DNA of 64,000 nucleotides, taken from the NCBI GenBank assembly GCA_963763885.1, contig CAVXQD010000007.1, positions 1,922,001-1,986,000 of the forward strand. Direction: 5' to 3'. Each line of letters starts with the position of its first letter. Position 1 is the first letter of the stretch. Of the stretch, positions 57,369-64,000 are shown in pieces. The translations under genes and the position numbers were made by a program. The notes beneath the pieces were generated by a model. That model did no database searches and was not told the DNA's origin. It saw nothing but the letters and a program-made list of their open reading frames with translations. This DNA is from JANNBN01 sp963763885 (GTDB lineage Bacteria; Actinomycetota; Acidimicrobiia; Acidimicrobiales; JANYDT01).

Positions 57369-57851
57369 ATGGCTTCTAATCGCTATGTCGAACCCGAGTA
57401 TCACGGCCCGGCCCTCGACGCCCATGACAAGCAGTACATCGGTGTCGGTGTCGGTCTCGCTGTGCTCACCGCCATTGAGGTCGGCCTCTACTTCGTTGAG
57501 AAGGACGGCACAATCTCGGGTGGCCAGAGCACCTGGATGCTGCTCATCCTTGCGTTCATCAAGTTTGCAGTTGTCGCTGGTTTCTTCATGCACCTGAAGC
57601 TAGACAACCCGATCTTCAAGCGCCTCTTCGTCATGGGCGCAGTGCTTGCCGGCTTCTGTTACGTCGCTGTGCTCACGGCATTCGGTGTGTTCCACCGTGC
57701 CTGGATCACCTGGCCAACTTTTGTCGCATTCTCCGTGGTGGCGATGGTTTTGGCGTTCCGAGCCACCGACGGCAACGATCACGATCATGACCACGCCGAT
57801 CATGACCACGCCGATCACGGCGATCACGATCACGCTTCCCACGCGCACTGA
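57369..57851 (+). CDS. ctaF: Cytochrome c oxidase subunit IV-family protein with His/Asp-rich tail
   Basis: 160 residues with three to four helices: IGVGVGLAVLTAIEVGLYF, STWMLLILAFIKFAVVAGFFMHLKLD (the characteristic F-M-H-L-K of the COX4-like bacterial subunit), then AVLTAFGVFHRAWITWPTF. The end has more than ten histidines alternating with Asp (DHDHDHADHDHADHGDHDH). Small subunit of the caa3 oxidase. ATG at 57369, nine bases after the subunit III stop. The tail is likely metal-binding. Confidence 0.9.
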   Translation: MASNRYVEPEYHGPALDAHDKQYIGVGVGLAVLTAIEVGLYFVEKDGTISGGQSTWMLLILAFIKFAVVAGFFMHLKLDNPIFKRLFVMGAVLAGFCYVAVLTAFGVFHRAWITWPTFVAFSVVAMVLAFRATDGNDHDHDHADHDHADHGDHDHASHAH

Positions 57852-57922
57852 TTGGTGGTATCCCGTCGCCTGATGGCTTCGGGTTTGCGTTTCCGTCAGA
57901 ACCGTCGAGACTTGGTGGTGTG

Positions 57923-58864
57923 ATGCAACAGATCCTGTCCGCCGTCAGCAGCAAGAGTTCGGACAAGGCCACGTTGCCGTGGCAGGTTGAACCCAGCGTG
58001 TGGTTGGTCATGGGTGGCGTCATCACGTTCCTGTGGTGGGCCGTGACTCGTCTGGGCCCAAACCTGGTTGAACCTGGCGAACCCGTCATCACCTCCCGGC
58101 AGAAGCAGTGGTTGGCGGCTGGGGTTGTGTCCATGTGGGTCTTCTCGGAGTACCCCATTCACGACATCAGCGAGAAGTACCTCTTCTTCGTGCATATGTC
58201 TCAGCACACGGTGTTCACGCTCGTTTCCAGCGCCTGTTTCCTGATGGGCTCGCCGGAGTGGCTGTGGCGCTGGGTGATGTCGCACCGGGTTGTGGCCAAA
58301 ATCGCTAAGTTCTGCTGTAAGCCAATGGTGGCGCTGGCGATGTTCAACGCGTTGATTGCGTACACACACCTGCCTGTAATCGTGCGGCTGTCCACCTCAA
58401 ACGGGCTCTTTCACTTTTCGGTACACGCTTCGTTGTTCATCACGTCGTTGTTCATGTGGGTTCCGGTCATCAACCGCACCGAACTTCTCCCAAAGCTGAA
58501 GAAACCCACCAAGATGATCTACCTGTTTGCACAGTCTCTTGTGCCAACGGTCCCGGCTTCGTTCCTGACGTTTTCTTCGAAACCGATGTATCAGCACTAC
58601 GCGGACGCCCCCCGGTTGTTGTCTGGACTCGACGCTGTGAAAGATCAACAGACAGCCGCAGTAATTATGAAACTCGGCGCCGGAACCTTTATTTGGTGTG
58701 TGGTCGGCTACCTCTTCTATTCGTGGTGGCAGGACAACCAGGCTGGTATCGCAGACGACAACATTCGCCCGCTTCCCGCCGAGGGTATGGGCCAGGGAGT
58801 GCTCACCTGGGACCGTGTTCAAGCTGAGCTGAATCGCGTCGCTCCAGCGGAACAGCCCGGCTAA
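57923..58864 (+). CDS. CtaG-like oxidase assembly membrane protein
   Basis: 313 residues, about seven helices, of the caa3-type CtaG family. Landmarks: HDISEKYLFFVHMSQHTVFTL (two histidines thought to hold copper), MVALAMFNALIAYTHLPVIV and FHFSVHASLFITSLFMWVPV. It should assist insertion of copper or assembly of the caa3 oxidase. GTG at 57920 directly precedes the ATG at 57923; either may start. It lies 71 bases after the subunit IV gene, same strand. Confidence 0.85.
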   Translation: MQQILSAVSSKSSDKATLPWQVEPSVWLVMGGVITFLWWAVTRLGPNLVEPGEPVITSRQKQWLAAGVVSMWVFSEYPIHDISEKYLFFVHMSQHTVFTLVSSACFLMGSPEWLWRWVMSHRVVAKIAKFCCKPMVALAMFNALIAYTHLPVIVRLSTSNGLFHFSVHASLFITSLFMWVPVINRTELLPKLKKPTKMIYLFAQSLVPTVPASFLTFSSKPMYQHYADAPRLLSGLDAVKDQQTAAVIMKLGAGTFIWCVVGYLFYSWWQDNQAGIADDNIRPLPAEGMGQGVLTWDRVQAELNRVAPAEQPG

Positions 58865-58897
58865 ACCTCTCGACGAAATGGCTAAACGCGTTCCGGG

Positions 58898-59878
58898 CTA
58901 TTGCCCGATTCGCACAACCTCCGCTCGCAACGCCTCAAGATCCACCACGTTGTCCCAACGTGCTGTGACTGTTCCAGACGCGTCGACCGTAAAGACCCAA
59001 GGCTCGTTCCCGTCGCCGCCGGGAACTCCACCAGCAGCAATCCATTGAGCTGCGTACTCCGACACGGGTTTGTCGTAACCGTTTGGGAAAACCTCGAGTA
59101 TCACGGTCTCTACGTCGGCAGCGGTGCTCATCAGCGAAGCGACGGTATCCACGAGCGGTCCGCAGAAAAGGGACTGACAGAACGCGGGAGTCGCAACCAC
59201 AACCACCAGTGGCTGGTGCTGCGCAATGGCTCGGGCAATCTCTGTGCGATGCAGCTCCGGGTGAGGGAGTTGGGTCATTGACTTGGCGTCGAGTGCCAGT
59301 GAATCCAGCTGCGAGGGAACAATGCCTGGCGTCGTCATGGTCGGGTTTTCTGAACGAGGTGCTGGGGTTCCCACAGCAACAGCCCGGTGATGGGCGAAGG
59401 CCTCGAACGCTGTAACAGCAGTGCCCAACTTCCCGGCGTCGATCTGAATTTCCCAGTATCCGGGAGCAGGGATTGTCACCGTCTCTGCTTGGTAAACGCC
59501 AACGGCCACCGACGGCGCCGTAAGGCTGGGGGCTGCCGTTGTCTGAAATGGTCTGCCCGGGATTGCCAGCGACACAGCTGGAACGGGGCTGCTCCACGCC
59601 GCGTTTTCTTGGTCCGCTCGGCGGAGTCGAAACGACACCTGCCCGCCAGTGAGCGAGTTCCCCTCTTTGTCGGAGACCCCAACCATCAGCCGGGGGTTCT
59701 CGCCAGCAACAAGGTCGAAACTGGCAGTCTCAGCGAAGAGTTGAGGCGCCCTGGCGGAATCGGAACAGGCTGGCAGGACGAGCGCCAGCAACGCACCAGC
59801 ACCAAGAAGCCGCCGTCGACGCGCGATTGCAGTCTGCTCCTTGCAAGTTTCGACAGAAGCTACTCCCAACGAAACCAC
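58898..59878 (-). CDS. Thioredoxin-fold lipoprotein with C-x4-C site
   Basis: About 326 residues. Basic segment ARRRRLLGAG and lipobox LALVLPACSDS indicate a lipoprotein. The middle (~residues 45-155) is a beta-sandwich-like domain (RLMVGVSDKEG, TVTIPAPGYWEIQID). The C-terminal ~150 residues are thioredoxin-like: VVVVATPAFCQSLFCGPLVDTV, with cysteines spaced C-x4-C, and PWVFTVDASGTVTARWDN. A SCO- or TlpA-like role in oxidase maturation is plausible from place. There is no ATG: GTG 59878 overlaps the permease gene by 19 bases; TTG 59869 is the alternative. Confidence 0.7.
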   Translation of the reverse strand: MVSLGVASVETCKEQTAIARRRRLLGAGALLALVLPACSDSARAPQLFAETASFDLVAGENPRLMVGVSDKEGNSLTGGQVSFRLRRADQENAAWSSPVPAVSLAIPGRPFQTTAAPSLTAPSVAVGVYQAETVTIPAPGYWEIQIDAGKLGTAVTAFEAFAHHRAVAVGTPAPRSENPTMTTPGIVPSQLDSLALDAKSMTQLPHPELHRTEIARAIAQHQPLVVVVATPAFCQSLFCGPLVDTVASLMSTAADVETVILEVFPNGYDKPVSEYAAQWIAAGGVPGGDGNEPWVFTVDASGTVTARWDNVVDLEALRAEVVRIGQ

Positions 59879-60582
59879 CGCATAGCTCCGCCGACCCCGA
59901 TGATCGACCAGACGGCGAGCACAAGCCACGCTTGGCCGGGCATTGCGTCTGGGCCAAGCGCGCCTCGTACCAATTCGGCAAGGGCTGTGGAGGGCAGAAA
60001 CCGAACGATGCTGCGAAAGGTGCTTGGGAATCGGCTGAGTGGAACAACGATGCCGCTGACTAGCAGCAGCAAGATGTACAGCCCGTTGGCTGCCGCGAGA
60101 GTGACCGTTGCGCGGAGCGTGCCGGCCATCAGGAGCCCAATGCCAGCAAACGCAATTGTGCCCAGCAACAGTGCCGCTGTGGCCGCTGGCCAACCGTTGT
60201 TGTCGGGGTCCCAACCGAGGATGAGTCCTGCGACAACAAGAGCAAGTACTTGAATAATCTGTACACAGATGATCGATGCGATCTTGGCGGCGATCAGTCT
60301 GGGGCGGCCGAGGGGTGTGGTGCCGAGGCGCTTCAGTACCCCGTACTCACGCTCGAAAGCCGTCGCGATGGCGACCCCGGTCATGGCCATAGAAATAACA
60401 GCGAGAGCGATGGTTGAGGGGGCCAGAAACTGCACAGGATCGTCGGTGCCAGTGTCGATCACCTTCACCAACGAGAAGAAGACCAGCAACGACAACGGGA
60501 TGCCAAGTGTGAGCAGGACCGATTCGCCTCGGGTGAGCGTCATGCGAAGCTCGGCTGAGAGTTGCGCCAGGAATGGCTTCAC
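59860..60582 (-). CDS. ABC-2 type transporter permease
   Basis: 240 residues with six helices. ABC-2 features: FEREYGVLKRLGTTPLGRPRLIAAK (the cytoplasmic loop after helix 2) and GIVVPLSRFPSTFRSIVRFLPSTALAELVRG (the conserved segment before the last helix). Works with the ATP-binding protein encoded immediately upstream, with which it overlaps by four bases. Substrate not known; near the oxidase it might export a haem- or copper-related compound, but that is speculation. Confidence 0.85.
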   Translation of the reverse strand: MKPFLAQLSAELRMTLTRGESVLLTLGIPLSLLVFFSLVKVIDTGTDDPVQFLAPSTIALAVISMAMTGVAIATAFEREYGVLKRLGTTPLGRPRLIAAKIASIICVQIIQVLALVVAGLILGWDPDNNGWPAATAALLLGTIAFAGIGLLMAGTLRATVTLAAANGLYILLLLVSGIVVPLSRFPSTFRSIVRFLPSTALAELVRGALGPDAMPGQAWLVLAVWSIIGVGGAMRWFRWE

Positions 60583-61547
60583 TTGCGACCTCGTCTCCGA
60601 GAGACGCCGTCAGTCGAGGAAGGCATTGGGTGGGAGTCTGCTGTGAGTTTGAGAAACACGTCCTCGAGGCGTTGCCTGCCACCACGTAGGTCGCCAAGAA
60701 CGATGTTTTGCTCTGCCAGCCAGGATGTGATGAGCGCGATGTTTTGCGGTGATGGCTCCATCTCCACTACGTACTCGCCCGGGGTTGTCTCAGAAGCGTT
60801 CTGCACGCCGAGCGAGGCTGCCAGAGAGGCGACCGACAGGCCGGGCGGTGCGCTGAAGCGGATGTCAGCGTGCGTTCCCTGCCTGAGGGTTTCGGGTGAC
60901 CCTGTTGCGACGACGGATCCCTTGTCGATGATGATGACCTCGTCTGCCAACCGTTCGGCCTCATCGAGATAATGAGTTGTGAGGACAACCGTTGCCCCAT
61001 CAGTGCGGAGCGAGTCGATAATTCCCCACAGGGTTTGGCGAGCCGCAGGGTCCATCCCTGCCGTTGGCTCGTCGAGGAATGCAATGTCGGGTCGACCAAT
61101 CAGCGCCATCCCGAGGGAGAGTCTTTGTTGCTCACCGCCCGACAGGCGTCGCCACGGGGTCTTCTCGACCGCCCGGAGCCCCACGAGGTCGAGGACCTCT
61201 TGATGATTGCGTGCACGGTCGCCGTAGTATGCACCGAACAGGCGGAGTACCTGCCCTGGCCCCATGGTGAGGTACACGCCATTGCGTTGCAACATGACGC
61301 CGATGCGCGGTGTCAGTGAGCGGGCGTCCTTGAGTGGATCGAGGCCGAGCACTCGGACCGTGCCCGACGTTGGCTGACGGTACCCCTCGAGCGTCTCGAC
61401 GGTGCTTGTCTTACCAGCACCGTTGGGGCCAAGTATGGCGACCACGCACCCGGCTGGCACCGTGAAGCTGATGTCGTCTACAGCAGGACGCTCTGCACCT
61501 GGGTACTGCACCCGGAGCCGAGTTACCTCGATAGCGGGTACGGGCAT
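60579..61547 (-). CDS. ABC transporter ATP-binding protein
   Basis: 322 residues. Walker A LGPNGAGKTSTVETLEG, signature LSGGEQQRLSLGMAL, Walker B IAFLDEPTAGMD and the following LTTHYLDEAERLADEV, typical of ABC-2 exporters (DrrA-like group). The C-terminal ~90 residues are the regulatory domain with RQRLEDVFLKLT. ATG 61547 begins MPVPAIEVTRL just before the family match; the reading to 61694 adds a 49-residue non-homologous stretch. Operon with the permease and lipoprotein genes. Confidence 0.92.
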   Translation of the reverse strand: MPVPAIEVTRLRVQYPGAERPAVDDISFTVPAGCVVAILGPNGAGKTSTVETLEGYRQPTSGTVRVLGLDPLKDARSLTPRIGVMLQRNGVYLTMGPGQVLRLFGAYYGDRARNHQEVLDLVGLRAVEKTPWRRLSGGEQQRLSLGMALIGRPDIAFLDEPTAGMDPAARQTLWGIIDSLRTDGATVVLTTHYLDEAERLADEVIIIDKGSVVATGSPETLRQGTHADIRFSAPPGLSVASLAASLGVQNASETTPGEYVVEMEPSPQNIALITSWLAEQNIVLGDLRGGRQRLEDVFLKLTADSHPMPSSTDGVSRRRGRK

Positions 61548-61692
61548 CGGTGCCAGCGTATCGGTGTTGATGCGACCCGACCGTCGTGGCACTGTTGTCG
61601 AGGTCGCTCGGTGGAGTAGGTGGTAGTGGGTGGAGTAGGTCGATTGGTTCGTGGATCGGCTGGTTCGCACTCGGCCACTAGCGTGGTTGGCC

Positions 61693-62952
61693 ATGATCGA
61701 CCTGAAACTGCTGCGAGACGACCCAGAGCGTGTGCGCCAAAGTCAGCGGGATCGCCGCGCCGATGTCAGCGTTGTAGACGCGTTGCTCGCGGCAGACGTT
61801 TCCCATCGGGGCGCGGCGCTGCAGTTCGACACGCTCCGCAACGAGCAGAAGCTGCTGGGGAAAGAGATCGCGCAGGCAAAGGGCGATGAGAAGCAGGCCA
61901 AGCTTGCGCGGGCCGGAGAACTCTCTGCTCAGGTGAAGGCTGCCGAGGTTGAGCAAACCGAACTGGAATCGACCGTTCGGCAACTCCACATGAGTATCGA
62001 GAACTTGCTTGAGGCCGGTGCCCCAATTGGTGGTGAAGCAGATTTTGCCGTGGTCGAAACCGTTGGCACTCAGCCGCAGTTCGACTTCCCCGTGCGTGAC
62101 CACATCGAGCTCGGTGAACTGCTGGGCGCCATCGACACCGAACGCGGCGCAAAGGTCAGCGGAGCACGCTTCTATTACCTCACAGGACCCGGCGCACTGC
62201 TTGAGTTCGCATTGTTGCAACACGCCATTTCCAGCGCCGTGCGCAATGGCTTCACACCGATGATCACCCCGGTGTTGGTGAAGCCCGAAGCGATGGCCGG
62301 TACTGGATACCTAGGTGTACATAGCGACGAGGTGTATCACCTGCCGGCCGACGATCTCTACCTCGTAGGTACGAGCGAAGTCCCGTTGGCGGCATATCAC
62401 ATGAACGAAATGTTGGACGCTGCAAAGCTTCCCCGGCGTTACGCGGCCTTTTCGTCCTGCTTCAGGAGAGAGGCGGGCAGCTACGGAAAAGACACACGGG
62501 GAATCATCCGTGTGCATCAGTTCGACAAGGTCGAGATGTTCTCGTTCTGCGACCCCGCAGATGCGCACGACGAGCACCTTCGGTTCCTGGCATGGGAGAA
62601 AGAGTTTCTCGTGTCGCTTGGACTCCACTTCCGTGTCATCGACACAGCGTCCGGAGACCTCGGTGCCAGCGCTGCGCGCAAGTTTGATTGCGAGGCCTGG
62701 CTCCCAAGCCAGCAGACATTCCGGGAAGTCACCAGCACGTCTAACTGCACGGACTTTCAGGCTCGGCGTTTGGGCATACGGATGAAAGACGAGAACGGCA
62801 CAAGGCCAGTCGCGATGCTCAACGGCACCCTTTGTGCCATGGCGCGCATGGTTGTCATGGTGCTGGAGAATGGCCAACAAGCCGACGGGTCTGTGGTGCT
62901 GCCCGGACCACTCCAGAGATTCATGGGTCAAGCGGCAATCCACCCGATCTGA
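61693..62952 (+). CDS. serS: Seryl-tRNA synthetase
   Basis: 419 residues. MIDLKLLRDDPERVRQSQRDR opens the N-terminal coiled-coil arm (to ~residue 105). Class II core: YLTGPGALLEFALLQHAI, TPVLVKPEAMAGTGYL, motif 2 SCFRREAGSYGKDTRGIIRVHQFDKVE split over residues ~255-280, and motif 3 MLNGTLCAMARMVVMVLENG. Charges tRNA-Ser. ATG at 61693 is fixed by the family start. Only 145 bases separate it from the divergent ABC gene start. Confidence 0.97.
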   Translation: MIDLKLLRDDPERVRQSQRDRRADVSVVDALLAADVSHRGAALQFDTLRNEQKLLGKEIAQAKGDEKQAKLARAGELSAQVKAAEVEQTELESTVRQLHMSIENLLEAGAPIGGEADFAVVETVGTQPQFDFPVRDHIELGELLGAIDTERGAKVSGARFYYLTGPGALLEFALLQHAISSAVRNGFTPMITPVLVKPEAMAGTGYLGVHSDEVYHLPADDLYLVGTSEVPLAAYHMNEMLDAAKLPRRYAAFSSCFRREAGSYGKDTRGIIRVHQFDKVEMFSFCDPADAHDEHLRFLAWEKEFLVSLGLHFRVIDTASGDLGASAARKFDCEAWLPSQQTFREVTSTSNCTDFQARRLGIRMKDENGTRPVAMLNGTLCAMARMVVMVLENGQQADGSVVLPGPLQRFMGQAAIHPI

Positions 62953-63139
62953 ACTTCCGGCGCTCGACAACGAGCTAGCGGTGCCCTTTGTTCAGGAGCG
63001 GGAATGAGCGCAGAGCGCTGAACGGAGTCTGCTCAGGGTTCAATTGCTCAGGATCCGCCACGGTGCGGGGACTGCCCGGTAATCTTCGCAGCGGTCTGAT
63101 TCGGCTGCCACACCGGCTGCACCGGGGCTAGGAGTAACC

Positions 63140-64000
63140 ATGCGTTTTGAAACTCGACGGTTCATCGCGAGAGGAATCTCAGTTGTGCTTCTCGCCATGG
63201 CCGGGGTCCCGATGTATGCCAGGTCTGTTCACGCGCAGGCTGGTCCGGTTTCGGGGACGGTATTTGCCGACAGCAACCAGAATGGTACGAAGGACACGGG
63301 CGAGTCCTTCCTCCCGGGGGTTGTGGTTTCGGCGACCGGATCCGATGGCTCTGTCTCAACAGCGACAACGGACGTCGCCGGCGCTTATCAGTTCTCCGGT
63401 CTCTCCGCTCCGTCCTTCCGGATTGAATTCGCGACGCCGTCAGGCATGCAGCCTGCCCCGTTGGGACCTGACAATGGTTCAACTGTTCAGTTCGTCGCCG
63501 CTGGCGGCACCGCTAAAGCTGCCTTCGCCGACCCGGCTGCGTACTGTCAAAGCAATCCGATGCTCGCAATTGTTTGCTTCTCTCAGACTGCAGCCGTCGG
63601 TTCGGAGACTCAGGCTGCGCTAAAGACCGTTCCTTACGACAGCACTGGTGCACCCCCTGCAGGTCTTGTCACCCGGCTTACCATGGCGGAGGTGGGCTCG
63701 ACCTGGGGCCTCGCGTATCACCGGGCTTCAGGAAAGATCTTTCAAGGCGCCTTTCTGAAGCGTGGCGTTGCGGTTGGCGCCGGCGGCCTTGGTGCCATTT
63801 ACGCCACCCCGGCTGCCAGCGGCGCACCGACCCAGTTGGCATCGATTCTGACGGCTGGGACCGATCCTCGTACCAACACATCGGCACCCGGTTACTGGGA
63901 GCACGATTCTGACTCGTTCGGGTCGGTTCACAAGGTCGGGCTCGGCGACCTCGATCTGTCCAGCGACCAGACCGCCTTATATGTGGTGAATCTTGCCGAC
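63140..64000 (+). CDS. Secreted surface protein with CnaB/SdrD-like domain (3' end beyond window)
   Basis: Open from ATG 63140 (AGGAG five bases upstream) through the window edge, 287 codons without a stop. A signal peptide (RFIARGISVVLLAMAGV) precedes a prealbumin-like CnaB/SdrD-B module: VSGTVFADSNQNGTKDTGES, LPGVVVSATGSDG, TDVAGAYQFSGL. Later residues (~165-287) look like the beginning of a beta-propeller or SBBP-like repeat domain (WGLAYHRASGKIFQGAF, LGDLDLSSDQTALYVVNLAD). The full protein is probably large and wall-associated. The 187-base gap before it holds nothing I recognise. Confidence 0.75.
   Translation, partial: MRFETRRFIARGISVVLLAMAGVPMYARSVHAQAGPVSGTVFADSNQNGTKDTGESFLPGVVVSATGSDGSVSTATTDVAGAYQFSGLSAPSFRIEFATPSGMQPAPLGPDNGSTVQFVAAGGTAKAAFADPAAYCQSNPMLAIVCFSQTAAVGSETQAALKTVPYDSTGAPPAGLVTRLTMAEVGSTWGLAYHRASGKIFQGAFLKRGVAVGAGGLGAIYATPAASGAPTQLASILTAGTDPRTNTSAPGYWEHDSDSFGSVHKVGLGDLDLSSDQTALYVVNLAD

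Noticed and set aside
1..64000. Signs of horizontal transfer or mobile elements (transposases, integrases, att-like repeats at the tRNA genes)
   Set aside because: None seen; no tRNA-end duplication was found near the four tRNAs and gene content and codon choice look uniform by eye.

Overview
The window is chromosomal DNA from a free-living actinobacterium, most likely class Acidimicrobiia (Ilumatobacter-like aquatic relatives; this placement is inference from gene content, not a phylogeny). The supporting gene content is typical of Actinomycetota: a GlnR-type orphan regulator beside glutamine synthetases, an ECF sigma factor with an RsrA-like zinc anti-sigma, F420-type oxidoreductase and DUF2342 metalloprotease genes, a ClpS/DUF2017 pair, XPB helicase with a separate XPB-N-like protein, a class F sortase, and a caa3-type cytochrome oxidase. 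Genes are tightly packed with many 1-, 4- or 8-base overlaps and many GTG starts. I see no insertion sequence, prophage, CRISPR array or rRNA, and no gene-free stretch over 300 bases except the tRNA-bearing gaps at 41.05-41.47 kb and 47.32-47.77 kb.

Layout. 0-2.9 kb: end of a homoprotocatechuate (4-hydroxyphenylacetate) meta-cleavage operon (hpaG-hpaE-hpaD). 2.9-4.4 kb: a YndJ/DUF1990 membrane protein. 4.4-7.8 kb: nitrogen assimilation island with glnR-like regulator, a type I glutamine synthetase and, divergently, a type II glutamine synthetase, with phased regulator half-sites between them. 7.9-31.3 kb: housekeeping and accessory genes: MFS exporter, M3 peptidase, a five-gene minus-strand run (FAH-family hydrolase, GNAT, ACT protein, acetylpolyamine amidohydrolase, F420-type oxidoreductase), TetR regulator, endonuclease III, TesB, GtrA, XPB-N-like protein, glycosyltransferase, an HTH-citrate synthase fusion with two matching operators, FadD ligase, XPB helicase, secreted proteins, methyltransferase and upp. 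31.3-34.7 kb: DtxR/MntR-like regulator translationally coupled to a proton-pumping pyrophosphatase. 34.7-36.7 kb: class F sortase and a DUF4397 surface protein. 36.8-41.3 kb: topA, holB, tRNA-Thr. 41.4-47.3 kb: Kbp-like BON-LysM protein, sigma/anti-sigma pair, small proteins, DUF2342 protease, tilS, crotonase and VOC proteins. 47.4-48.7 kb: tRNA-Phe, tRNA-Asp, tRNA-Glu, DUF2017, clpS.

48.8-61.5 kb is the respiratory region: ctaB, then a module of a subunit I-like and a subunit III-like protein that align with the true oxidase subunits but have lost nearly all metal ligands, a further membrane protein, a TlpA-like thioredoxin, then the real caa3 oxidase (subunits II, I, III, IV) and a CtaG-like assembly protein; a thioredoxin-fold lipoprotein and an ABC exporter follow on the other strand. 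The degenerate oxidase module is the most unusual thing here. serS and a surface protein running off the right edge close the window.
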